Below are positions 1-6,965 of a DNA stretch of 23,713 bases, piece after piece. Every line of letters begins with the position of its first letter. The first letter of the stretch is position 1. The position numbers and the translations under genes were made by a program. The DNA lies in the NCBI GenBank assembly GCA_934215545.1, contig CAKQAD010000023.1:1-23713 (forward strand). Direction: 5' to 3'. The notes under the pieces were generated by a model. It ran no database searches, was not told the origin of the DNA, and saw only the letters and a program-made list of their open reading frames with translations. The stretch is from an uncultured Prevotella sp. Its GTDB lineage: Bacteria > Bacteroidota > Bacteroidia > Bacteroidales > Bacteroidaceae.

Positions 1-268
1 GAATTAGAGAATTTTTCTTTACTCTGATTCTTCTCCCTCGTTTCTGTCCCGATATTTTTTTTGTCCCGAATTAGAGAATTTTTCTTTACTCTGATTCTTC
101 TCCCTCGTTTCTGTCCCGATATTTTTTTTTTGTCCCGAATTAGAGAATTAGAGAATTTTTGTCAAGCACGTTGTGCTTGACTGTAGGATGCGCCACAACC
201 AACAAAGACGCGAAGCGTCAAAATTCTCAAATTCTCTAATTCGGGACAAAAAAATATCGGGACAGAAA
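1..268 (+). repeat. Family A composite inverted repeat, copy 1 (left end cut by window)
   Basis: The left side is a direct array: a 67-69 base unit starting GAATTAGAGAA begins at 1, 68 and 137. Each unit joins a TTAGAGAA motif, a CTTTACTCTGATTCTT spacer, and GTCCCGATA plus a T-tract. The core has a 9-bp palindrome, GTCAAGCAC/GTGCTTGAC with loop GTT (161-181), then TGTAGGATGCGCC, then GACGC-GAA-GCGTC (207-219). The right arm (about 220-266) is the reverse complement of the left arm: TTCTCTAATTCGGGAC, an A-tract, then ATCGGGACAGA. The whole could fold into a long hairpin. It lies upstream of the pta promoter. Function is unknown; a bidirectional terminator or a non-autonomous mobile repeat are both possible. 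Confidence 0.85.
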
Positions 269-303
269 ATCCTAAAGAACAGCAAAAAAACCGTGCAGGT
301 GCT

Positions 304-332
304 GTTTAACTCAAATATATTTACTAATTTTG
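304..332 (+). promoter_or_regulatory. Probable pta promoter (Bacteroidetes type)
   Basis: TAATTTTG at 325-332 fits the TAnnTTTG -7 consensus of Bacteroidetes primary sigma promoters. A weak TTT-containing -33 element (GTTT, 304-307) lies 17 bases upstream, slightly closer than usual. The predicted transcript would start about 55 bases before the pta ATG. It lies just outside family A copy 1. Confidence 0.5.
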
Positions 333-393
333 CAATGTCAATGTGACAAAACGTACTACAACAGACAACAACATAGTTACATCATAAAATAAT

Positions 394-1401
394 ATGAATT
401 TACTTGAACACATCGTTGCTCGTGCCAAGAGCAACAAACAGCGTATTGTGCTTCCCGAAGCAACCGAGGAGCGCACACTGAAAGCTGCCGACCGTGTATT
501 GGCCGACGATCTTGCCAACCTTATCCTCATCGGCAACCCCGACGAGATAAACGCACTCGCACAGAAGTGGGATCTTCACCACATCGACCGTGCCACCATC
601 GTCGACCCACTCAACAACCCTAAGGCAGAGGAGTATGCTACACTGCTCGCCGAGCTTCGCAAGAAGAAGGGCATGACAATAGAACAGGCACGTGAGCTTG
701 TGAAAAACCCACTCTATCTGGGTTGTATGATAATAAAGACCGAGGGAGCCGACGGACAGATCTCTGGCGCCCTCAGCACCACTGGCGACACACTGCGCCC
801 TGCATTGCAGATAATTAAATGTGCACCCGGCGTGACATGCGTCAGCGGTGCCATGCTCATGCTCACCCACGAGCACCAATATGGCGACGACGGCATCATC
901 GTGATGGGCGACGTGGCTGTTACACCAGTGCCAACAGCCGACCAGCTGGCACAGATCGCTGTGTGCACAGCACAGACAGCACGCTCGGTGGCAGGCATAC
1001 AAGACCCACGCGTGGCAATGCTCAGCTTCTCGACAAAGGGATCGGCAAAGCACGAGGTGGTAGACAAGGTGGTTGAGGCCACACGCATAGCACACGAGCT
1101 TGCTCCCGACCTGAAGCTCGACGGCGAGCTACAAGCCGATGCCGCTCTCGTGCCTGCAGTAGGCGAGAAGAAAGCACCTGGCAGCCCCATCGCCGGACAC
1201 GCCAACGTGCTCGTAGTACCATGCCTCGAAGTGGGCAACATCTCTTACAAGCTCGTGCAGCGCTTGGGCAACGCACTCGCCATCGGTCCTATCCTCCAGG
1301 GTATAGCACGCCCAGTGAACGACCTCTCACGCGGATGCTCTATAGAAGACATCTACTACATGGTGGCTATCACTGCTTGCCAGGCAATGGACGCTAAGTA
1401 A
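394..1401 (+). CDS. pta: Phosphate acetyltransferase
   Basis: This enzyme interconverts acetyl-CoA and acetyl phosphate in the cytoplasm, the first step of acetate formation. The 335-residue product is the short single-domain form (E. coli Pta is about 714 residues with extra N-terminal domains). The start matches the family N-terminus (MNLLEHIVARAKSNKQRIVLPE). The PTA_PTB signature regions are visible: GADGQISGALSTTGDTLRPALQ in the middle, and APGSPIAGHANVLVVPCLEVGNISYKLVQRLG near the C-terminus. A family B repeat separates it from ackA, the next enzyme of the pathway, and the first hairpin of that repeat includes the pta stop codon. The pair is probably cotranscribed, because no other promoter is apparent in the gap. 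Confidence 0.96.
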   Translation: MNLLEHIVARAKSNKQRIVLPEATEERTLKAADRVLADDLANLILIGNPDEINALAQKWDLHHIDRATIVDPLNNPKAEEYATLLAELRKKKGMTIEQARELVKNPLYLGCMIIKTEGADGQISGALSTTGDTLRPALQIIKCAPGVTCVSGAMLMLTHEHQYGDDGIIVMGDVAVTPVPTADQLAQIAVCTAQTARSVAGIQDPRVAMLSFSTKGSAKHEVVDKVVEATRIAHELAPDLKLDGELQADAALVPAVGEKKAPGSPIAGHANVLVVPCLEVGNISYKLVQRLGNALAIGPILQGIARPVNDLSRGCSIEDIYYMVAITACQAMDAK

Positions 1402-1665
1402 CAACGCGGCGCGTTGTTACAGTTTTGAGTTTTGAATTTTGAATTATGCGCTTTGCGCAATTTTGAGTTTTGAATTTTGAATTTTGAATTGTCGGCTACG
1501 CCGATTTTGAATTATTCAATTTTGAATTCATAACTGGTAAATTCAAAAATCAAAATTCAAAAATCAAAAATCGCAGGCGAAGCCGAGAATAATTCAAAAT
1601 TCAAAATTCAAAACTCAAAATTGCCAACGGCAACAACTCAAAATTCAAAACTCAAAATTCAAAAC
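1399..1665. repeat. Family B inverted repeat array between pta and ackA
   Basis: The left half is made of TTTTGAATT/TTTTGAGTT units and the right half of their reverse complements (AATTCAAAA/AACTCAAAA), with the centre of symmetry near 1525-1545. GC-rich palindromes with three-base loops interrupt the arrays: TAACAACGC/GCGTTGTTA (1399-1419, including the pta stop codon), TGCGC/GCGCA (1447-1459), TCGGC/GCCGA (1492-1504), a weak GGC-GAA-GCC (1576-1584) and TTGCC/GGCAA (1621-1633). The array ends about five bases before the ackA ATG, so it also forms the ackA translation-initiation region. It may tune the pta:ackA expression ratio or be a neutral expansion. Confidence 0.85.
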
Positions 1666-1670
1666 TCACA

Positions 1671-2867
1671 ATGAAGATATTAGTACTCAACTGTGGAAGC
1701 TCGTCGATAAAGTACAAGCTCTACAATATGGACAACAATGCAGTGCTTGCAGCCGGTGGCGTGGAGCGCATCGGTCTCGACGAAGCATTCATCAAGATCA
1801 CCTTGCCTAATGGCGAGAAGAAGAAAATCATGCACGACATGCCCGACCACAAGGAAGGCGTTAACTTCGTGTTCCAGTGCCTGCTCAACGACGAGTATGG
1901 TGCAATAAAGAGCCTCGACGAAATCGATGCCGTAGGTCATCGCATCGTGCAGGGTGGCGACCTCTTCGAGAAGAGCGTCATCGTAGACAAGTCGGTAGAA
2001 GACGGCATTGAAAGCCTCTGTGACCTCGCACCCGTACACAACGCCGGTCACCTCAAAGGCTTGCGTGCCGTAGACAAGCTCATGCCCAACGTGCCACAGG
2101 TGTGCGTGTTCGACAACGCCTTCCACAGCACCATGCCCGACTACGCATATCTCTATGCCGTGCCCTACGAGCTCTATGAGAAGTATCATGTGCGTCGCTA
2201 CGGTTTCCACGGCACCAGCCATCGCTATGTGTCGCAGCGCGTATGCGAATTCCTCGGTCGCGACATCAAGACACAGCGCATCATCACCTGCCACATCGGC
2301 AACGGCGCTTCGGTATCGGCAGTGAAGTTCGGCAAGTGCGTCGACACATCAATGGGTCTGACACCATTGGCAGGCGTGATGATGGGCAGCCGCTCTGGCG
2401 ACATCGACCCATCGGCAGTGACATTCCTCATGGAGAAGCTCGGCAAGAAGCCACAGGAGATGGCTGACTTCCTTAACAAGGAGAGCGGCGTGCTCGGCAT
2501 CACCGGCATCTCAAGCGACATGCGCGAGATAGAGGCTGCTGCCAAGGAAGGCAACGAGCGTGCACAGCTGGCACTGAAAATGTACAACTATCGCATCAAG
2601 AAATACATCGGCGCCTATGCAGCAGCAATGGGCGGCGTAGACATCATCGTATGGACAGCCGGCGTAGGCGAGAACCAGGTGGGCACACGCCTTGAGTCGT
2701 GCTCAGGACTGGAGTTCCTCGGTGTGAAGATGGATGCCGAAGCCAACAATGTGCGTGGCGAAGAGGCCATCATATCTGCCAAGGATTCGCAGGTTACGGT
2801 GTGCGTGATACCTACCGACGAGGAGCTCATGATAGCCAAAGACACCATGGCACTCCTGCAGAAGTAG
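1671..2867 (+). CDS. ackA: Acetate kinase
   Basis: This cytoplasmic enzyme converts acetyl phosphate and ADP to acetate and ATP, finishing the Pta-AckA route of overflow or fermentative acetate production. The 398-residue length is normal. It has the acetokinase N-terminal signature (LVLNCGSSSIKYKLY), the second signature around residues 200-215 (RYGFHGTSHRYV), the nucleotide-binding motifs HIGNGASVSA and MGLTPLAGVMMGSRSGDIDP, and the C-terminal VWTAGVGEN segment. The usual FDTAFH motif reads FDNAFH here, a conservative change next to the catalytic aspartate. The start follows directly on a family B array with no Shine-Dalgarno sequence, as is usual in Bacteroidetes. A strong terminator follows. 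Confidence 0.97.
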   Translation: MKILVLNCGSSSIKYKLYNMDNNAVLAAGGVERIGLDEAFIKITLPNGEKKKIMHDMPDHKEGVNFVFQCLLNDEYGAIKSLDEIDAVGHRIVQGGDLFEKSVIVDKSVEDGIESLCDLAPVHNAGHLKGLRAVDKLMPNVPQVCVFDNAFHSTMPDYAYLYAVPYELYEKYHVRRYGFHGTSHRYVSQRVCEFLGRDIKTQRIITCHIGNGASVSAVKFGKCVDTSMGLTPLAGVMMGSRSGDIDPSAVTFLMEKLGKKPQEMADFLNKESGVLGITGISSDMREIEAAAKEGNERAQLALKMYNYRIKKYIGAYAAAMGGVDIIVWTAGVGENQVGTRLESCSGLEFLGVKMDAEANNVRGEEAIISAKDSQVTVCVIPTDEELMIAKDTMALLQK

Positions 2868-2911
2868 CATGCCACCACTGCCGCAAGGCACAACATAGCT
2901 AAAGCAATAGC

Positions 2912-2962
2912 AGACACACGAAAGGATAGGGACATACCCATCGCTTCGTGTGTCTTTTTTTT
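2912..2962 (+). terminator. Rho-independent terminator after ackA
   Basis: A perfect 11-bp stem (AGACACACGAA at 2912-2922 paired with TTCGTGTGTCT at 2945-2955) with a 22-base loop is followed by a run of eight T. It closes the pta-ackA unit 45 bases after the ackA stop. Confidence 0.9.
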
Positions 2963-3021
2963 ATTACCATCGGTTGCGTTCTGCCTTGACATAAAAAACT
3001 ATTTTCAGCAACCAAAAATAC

Positions 3022-3052
3022 TTGGTAATTACAATAATTCTCGTTATCTTTG
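3022..3052 (+). promoter_or_regulatory. Promoter for the 3120-5034 gene pair
   Basis: TTGG at 3022-3025 and TATCTTTG at 3045-3052 are separated by 19 bases. Both boxes and their spacing fit the Bacteroidetes -33/-7 consensus (TTTG, 19-21 bases, TAnnTTTG). It lies just after the ackA terminator. Confidence 0.7.
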
Positions 3053-3119
3053 TAGAGATTATTTATATATATATCAACAGCCCTGCAGCATGCCGCGGCA
3101 GAGCCCACACATACAGCAC

Positions 3120-3728
3120 ATGGACATAAAGCAATTCAACGATACACAATGGAGCCGCAACGTAATACTCATCGATGGCGACTATGTAGACTCCGTTGCC
3201 TTCAACCTGATTATAAACTTTGAGCGCATGCTCGGCAGACGCATACCAAAAGCCGATATGGCACGCTGGATAGACTGCATAGCACTCGACGGAGGAATGC
3301 GCACAGAGCGCGATGCCGATGGCGAGACACAGGTGATATTCATACACTCGAAAGACAAGGCAGCACTCGACAACTTCGCACCAGGCAACTACAATGCCGA
3401 CCTCAATGCGCAGGCATTCAAAGACCAGCTGGGCGAGTTTATCATGAGCTCCTATCCGGTGGAAGAGGTGGTGAAGCACGACGACTTCTTCCTCGATGTG
3501 CTGAAGATAGTGGTGAATCACAAAGATGTGCATCGCGTCATGGCAGTGCCCAATGCCGAGCACCCTGCACTATGGGACGCCCTGCGCCATGCCCTGCGCG
3601 ATGTCTACGATGAAGAGAAGCGCATCACACTCTTTGCCATGCAGCCCATGGAAGGCGGCAACTTCAAGCAAGAGATACTCGGCTACTCGCTCATGAGCGC
3701 ACTCGGCATAAAAGGCAACGAATTCTAA
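3120..3728 (+). CDS. Conserved Bacteroidales protein of unknown function
   Basis: I do not recognise a characterised function. The 202-residue protein (MDIKQFNDTQWSRNVILIDG...) is soluble-looking, with no signal peptide or membrane segment, and rich in acidic residues and histidines. It resembles small uncharacterised proteins common in Bacteroides and Prevotella, possibly the family called DUF6621; that assignment is from memory and unsure. The ATG at 3120 is preferred over one at 3090 because the ten extra residues (MPRQSPHIQH) look like translated leader. A good promoter lies about 70 bases upstream. The carboxynorspermidine dehydrogenase gene follows after 79 bases with no visible terminator, so the two are probably cotranscribed. 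This suggests but does not prove a shared role. Confidence 0.8.
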   Translation: MDIKQFNDTQWSRNVILIDGDYVDSVAFNLIINFERMLGRRIPKADMARWIDCIALDGGMRTERDADGETQVIFIHSKDKAALDNFAPGNYNADLNAQAFKDQLGEFIMSSYPVEEVVKHDDFFLDVLKIVVNHKDVHRVMAVPNAEHPALWDALRHALRDVYDEEKRITLFAMQPMEGGNFKQEILGYSLMSALGIKGNEF

Positions 3729-3807
3729 ATGCCCTGAAGCAGTCAAGAAAGCACACCATGCACACACTAAAAACTCAAGAATAATAAACTAAAAACAACA
3801 TACAACA

Positions 3808-5034
3808 ATGGGAAAAGTATTAATGATAGGCGCCGGCGGCGTTGCCACCGTCGCAGCGTTTAAGATCGCGCAAAACGCTGATGTTTTCACCGAATTCATG
3901 ATTGCAAGCCGTCGCAAGGAAAAGTGCGACAAGATAGTAGAGGCAATAGGCAATCCAAATATCAAGACAGCACAGGTGGATGCCGACGATGTGGAGCAGC
4001 TCAAGGCACTCTTCAATGACTACAAGCCAGAGCTTGTAATAAATCTCGCCCTGCCTTATCAAGACCTCACCATCATGGAGGCATGCTTGGCATGCGGATG
4101 CAGCTATCTCGACACTGCCAACTACGAGCCAAAGGACGAGGCACACTTCGAATACTCATGGCAGTGGGCATACAAGAAACGCTTCGAAGAAGCAGGACTC
4201 ACCGCTATCCTTGGCTGCGGCTTCGACCCAGGCGTTACAAGCATCTTTACAGCCTATGCCGCCAAGCACTACTTCGACGAGATACACTATCTCGACATCG
4301 TCGACTGCAACGCAGGCAACCACCACAAGGCATTTGCCACCAACTTCAACCCAGAAATCAACATCCGCGAGATAACACAGAAGGGACTCTACTGGGAAGA
4401 CGGCAAATGGGTGGAGACAGCACCACTCGAAATACACCAGCCACTCAACTACCCAGAGATAGGACCAAAGGAAAGCTATCTGCTGCACCACGAAGAGATA
4501 GAGTCGCTCGTGAAGAACTATCCTACCATCAAGCGCGCACGCTTCTGGATGACATTCGGACAGCAGTATCTTACATACCTCGACTGCATACAGAACCTCG
4601 GCATGTCGCGCATCGACGAGATAACCTACGAGGCACCACTCGCCGACAATCCAACAAAGAAGGTAAAGGTGAACATCGTGCCACTGCAGTTCCTCAAGGC
4701 AGTGCTGCCAAACCCACAAGACCTCGGCGAGAACTACGACGGACAGACATCTATCGGCTGCCGCATTCGTGGCATCAAAGACGGTAAGGAGCAGACCTAC
4801 TACGTTTACAACAACTGCTCGCACGAGGCAGCCTACAAGGAGACAGGCATGCAGGGCGTGAGCTACACCACCGGTGTGCCAGCAATGATAGGTGCCATGA
4901 TGTTCTTCAAGGGACTGTGGCGCAAGCCAGGCGTGTGGAACGTCGAAGAGTTCGATCCGGATCCATTCATGGAGCAACTCAACAAGCAAGGCCTGCCTTG
5001 GCATGAGCAATTCAATGTAGATCTTGAACTATAA
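3808..5034 (+). CDS. Carboxynorspermidine/carboxyspermidine dehydrogenase (saccharopine dehydrogenase family)
   Basis: The family reductively condenses aspartate semialdehyde with a diamine (putrescine or diaminopropane) using NADPH. The product, carboxyspermidine or carboxynorspermidine, is then decarboxylated; this is the alternative spermidine route of many gut Bacteroidetes. The 408-residue protein begins with a Rossmann nucleotide-binding motif (MGKVLMIGAGGVATVAAF). It carries family blocks I recognise from the Vibrio enzyme: GCGFDPGVTSIFTAYAAKH, DCNAGNHHKAFATNFNPEIN, the YNNCSHEAAY region, SYTTGVPAMIGA and the C-terminal DPDPFMEQL. Length is normal. The partner decarboxylase (nspC type) is not in the window. 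A family B repeat begins right after the stop codon. Confidence 0.92.
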   Translation: MGKVLMIGAGGVATVAAFKIAQNADVFTEFMIASRRKEKCDKIVEAIGNPNIKTAQVDADDVEQLKALFNDYKPELVINLALPYQDLTIMEACLACGCSYLDTANYEPKDEAHFEYSWQWAYKKRFEEAGLTAILGCGFDPGVTSIFTAYAAKHYFDEIHYLDIVDCNAGNHHKAFATNFNPEINIREITQKGLYWEDGKWVETAPLEIHQPLNYPEIGPKESYLLHHEEIESLVKNYPTIKRARFWMTFGQQYLTYLDCIQNLGMSRIDEITYEAPLADNPTKKVKVNIVPLQFLKAVLPNPQDLGENYDGQTSIGCRIRGIKDGKEQTYYVYNNCSHEAAYKETGMQGVSYTTGVPAMIGAMMFFKGLWRKPGVWNVEEFDPDPFMEQLNKQGLPWHEQFNVDLEL

Positions 5035-5182
5035 TGATTTTTGAGTTTTGAATTTTGAGTTTTAGATAAGATAGGCTGCGCCTCAGCAAAACGCTCAAGC
5101 AAGCTTGGCGTTCTGCCTTCGGCTTGCACTATCTTTGAGTTGTCGGCTGCGCCGATTGCGAATTATTCATTTTTGATTTTTC
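5035..5182 (+). repeat. Left flank of the inverted repeat around the four-helix-bundle gene (family B)
   Basis: The order is a TTTTGAGTT/TTTTGAATT array (5040-5064), a distinctive block (5066-5138), a TCGGC-TGC-GCCGA palindrome (5143-5155) and more TTGAATT-like sequence. The distinctive block returns in reverse complement at 5631-5695. Positions 5066-5087 match 5674-5695 in 21 of 22 bases, and 5127-5138 match 5631-5642 in 12 of 12. The middle of the block has diverged, but both copies hold a small hairpin there. The array begins directly at the previous gene's stop codon. Confidence 0.85.
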
Positions 5183-5191
5183 ACTTTGTTT

Positions 5192-5575
5192 ATGAGCGAC
5201 TTCGGAACTATATTAGAAGAAAAATGCATGAATTTTTCCATACGTATTGTTGGTTTATGCCGCTTTCTGAATGAAGAAAAACATGAGTATAGAATTGCCG
5301 ACCAAATGTTTCGTAGTGGCACGAGCATTGGTGCGAATGTGGCTGAGTCGCAATGTGCGATAAGCAAAAACGACTTTGTTGCAAAACTTTATATCTCATT
5401 GAAAGAATCGAATGAAACCTTATATTGGCTGAGTTTATTAAAAAGAACAAAGTATATAACCGACAAGCAATATGAGTCGATATATACAGATTGTGAAGAA
5501 CTTAAACGCATACTTGTGTCAATAACAAAGAAAATGACAACAGATGCAGCCAATGATAAATCGCAAAATACGTAA
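5192..5575 (+). CDS. Four-helix-bundle protein, S23/IVP family
   Basis: The 127-residue helical protein has the family hallmark RSGTSIGANVAESQ (about residues 47-60), followed by long helices (AKLYISLKESNETLYWLSLL) and a C-terminal helix (SIYTDCEELKRILVSITKKM). Relatives are encoded inside 23S rRNA intervening sequences (Leptospira and others), and the related Avd protein works with diversity-generating retroelement reverse transcriptases. Nucleic-acid binding is therefore plausible but unproven here. The ATG at 5192 is chosen over a TTG two codons upstream. The gene is lower in GC than its neighbours and lies alone inside an inverted repeat, with repeat sequence starting immediately at its stop codon. 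That context suggests it travels with, or acts on, the repeat. Confidence 0.9.
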   Translation: MSDFGTILEEKCMNFSIRIVGLCRFLNEEKHEYRIADQMFRSGTSIGANVAESQCAISKNDFVAKLYISLKESNETLYWLSLLKRTKYITDKQYESIYTDCEELKRILVSITKKMTTDAANDKSQNT

Positions 5576-5775
5576 ACTCAAAATTCAAAATTCAAAACTC
5601 AAAATGCGCCAACGGCGCACAATTCAAAATTCAAAGATAGTGTAAACTGAATGTAATAAAGCTTGCTTTAATTGCTGAGGTGCAGCCTATCTTATATAAA
5701 ATTCAAAATTCAAAACTCAAAATGCGCCAACGGCGCACAACTCAAAATTCAAAATTCAAAATTCAAAACTCAGAT
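5576..5775 (-). repeat. Right flank of the inverted repeat around the four-helix-bundle gene (family B)
   Basis: This is the reverse-complement counterpart of 5035-5182: an AATTCAAAA/AACTCAAAA array, a TGCGCC-AAC-GGCGCA palindrome (5605-5619), the distinctive block (5631-5695), then a second array with an identical palindrome (5723-5737). The block contains the hairpin TAAAG-CTTG-CTTTA (5657-5670). The second array and palindrome closely repeat 5576-5620, so the right flank contains a direct duplication. The array ends about five bases before the recA ATG and thus serves as the recA leader. No separate recA promoter is visible. Confidence 0.85.
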
Positions 5776-5779
5776 TATT

Positions 5780-6802
5780 ATGTCAAAAGAAGAAATGACA
5801 TCCACTCAGGAGGGCAAGCTTAAGGCACTTCAGGCAGCGATGTCAAAGATAGAGAAAGACTTCGGCAAGGGCTCTATCATGAAGCTCGGTGACGAGAAGG
5901 TAGAGAATGTCGAGGTGATACCAACAGGCAGTATCGGGCTGGATGCTGCCCTCGGCGTAGGAGGCTATCCAAAGGGCCGCATCATAGAGATTTATGGTCC
6001 GGAGTCGTCGGGTAAGACCACCCTCGCCATCCATGCCATTGCCGAGGCACAGAAGGCAGGCGGCATAGCAGCGTTCATCGACGCAGAGCATGCCTTCGAC
6101 CGTTTCTATGCTGCCAAGCTCGGAGTGGATGTAGACAACCTATGGATATCGCAGCCCGACAACGGCGAGCAAGCCCTTGAGATTGCCGACCAGCTGATAC
6201 GCTCATCAGCCATCGACATCATCGTTATCGACTCAGTGGCTGCACTCACCCCTAAGGCAGAGATAGAAGGCGATATGGGCGAGAACAAAGTGGGACTCCA
6301 GGCACGACTCATGTCGCAGGCATTGCGCAAGCTCACCAGCACCATATCGAAGACCAACACCACCTGCATCTTTATCAACCAGTTGCGCGAGAAGATTGGT
6401 GTGATGTTCGGCAACCCCGAAACCACCACCGGTGGTAACGCACTGAAGTTCTACGCATCGGTGCGCCTCGACATTCGCAAGGTCACCGCCATCAAAGACG
6501 GCGACCAGGTGTTGGGCAACCAGGTGCGTGTGAAGGTGATAAAGAACAAGGTGGCGCCTCCGTTCCGCAAGACAGAGTTTGAGATTACCTTCGGCGAAGG
6601 CATCTCTAAGGTAGGCGAGATTGTGGATCTTGGAGTGGAATACGGCATCATACAGAAGTCGGGCTCATGGTATTCTTACAGTGGAGCAAAGCTGGCACAG
6701 GGTCGCGACGCCACCAAGACAATACTCAAGGACAACCCCGAGCTGATGGAAGAGCTTGAGACACTCATCAAGCAAGCCATTGCCGACCACCGCGAGGCAT
6801 AA
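5780..6802 (+). CDS. recA: Recombinase RecA
   Basis: RecA forms the ATP-dependent DNA strand-exchange filament in homologous recombination and triggers LexA-type responses where these exist. The 340-residue protein has Walker A GPESSGKT (73-80), the EHAFDRFYA segment (normally EHALDPxYA), Walker [18 protein letters not shown]1/L2 regions ([24 protein letters not shown] and [30 protein letters not shown]), and the C-terminal domain. ATG 5780 is chosen because the family N-terminus (MSKEEM...[22 protein letters not shown]) starts there. The open frame extends upstream only because the repeat has no stop. No LexA box was seen. A strong terminator follows. The upstream DNA is entirely repeat. Confidence 0.98.
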   Translation: MSKEEMTSTQEGKLKALQAAMSKIEKDFGKGSIMKLGDEKVENVEVIPTGSIGLDAALGVGGYPKGRIIEIYGPESSGKTTLAIHAIAEAQKAGGIAAFIDAEHAFDRFYAAKLGVDVDNLWISQPDNGEQALEIADQLIRSSAIDIIVIDSVAALTPKAEIEGDMGENKVGLQARLMSQALRKLTSTISKTNTTCIFINQLREKIGVMFGNPETTTGGNALKFYASVRLDIRKVTAIKDGDQVLGNQVRVKVIKNKVAPPFRKTEFEITFGEGISKVGEIVDLGVEYGIIQKSGSWYSYSGAKLAQGRDATKTILKDNPELMEELETLIKQAIADHREA

Positions 6803-6854
6803 GCCCTGATAGCCTATAGCCTCCTGTCATTGCAGGAAAACATCAGAAACGATG

Positions 6855-6911
6855 AAACAGATAGAACTCCAGTTGAGGCGCATGCCCACAGCTGGAGTTC
6901 TATCTGTTTTT
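6855..6911 (+). terminator. Rho-independent terminator after recA
   Basis: A perfect 18-bp stem (6855-6872 with 6892-6909, including ATAGAACTCCAG/CTGGAGTTCTAT) has a 19-base loop and ends in a T run (6907-6911). It lies 52 bases after the recA stop and faces the end of the convergent helicase gene. Read on the minus strand the A-run also gives a T-tract, so it may act both ways. Confidence 0.92.
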
Positions 6912-6965
6912 ATTATATGGTTATTGTCATATTCCTATGCAGGTAGGAGAGCGCGGGTTTAACCA

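Noticed and set aside
1..268. CRISPR array
   Set aside because: The repeats have no regular spacing with unique spacers of equal size, the arms are inverted, and no cas genes are present.
5672..5779. 36-codon upstream extension of recA
   Set aside because: The extra residues are a translation of the AATTCAAAA repeat. The RecA family N-terminus begins at 5780.
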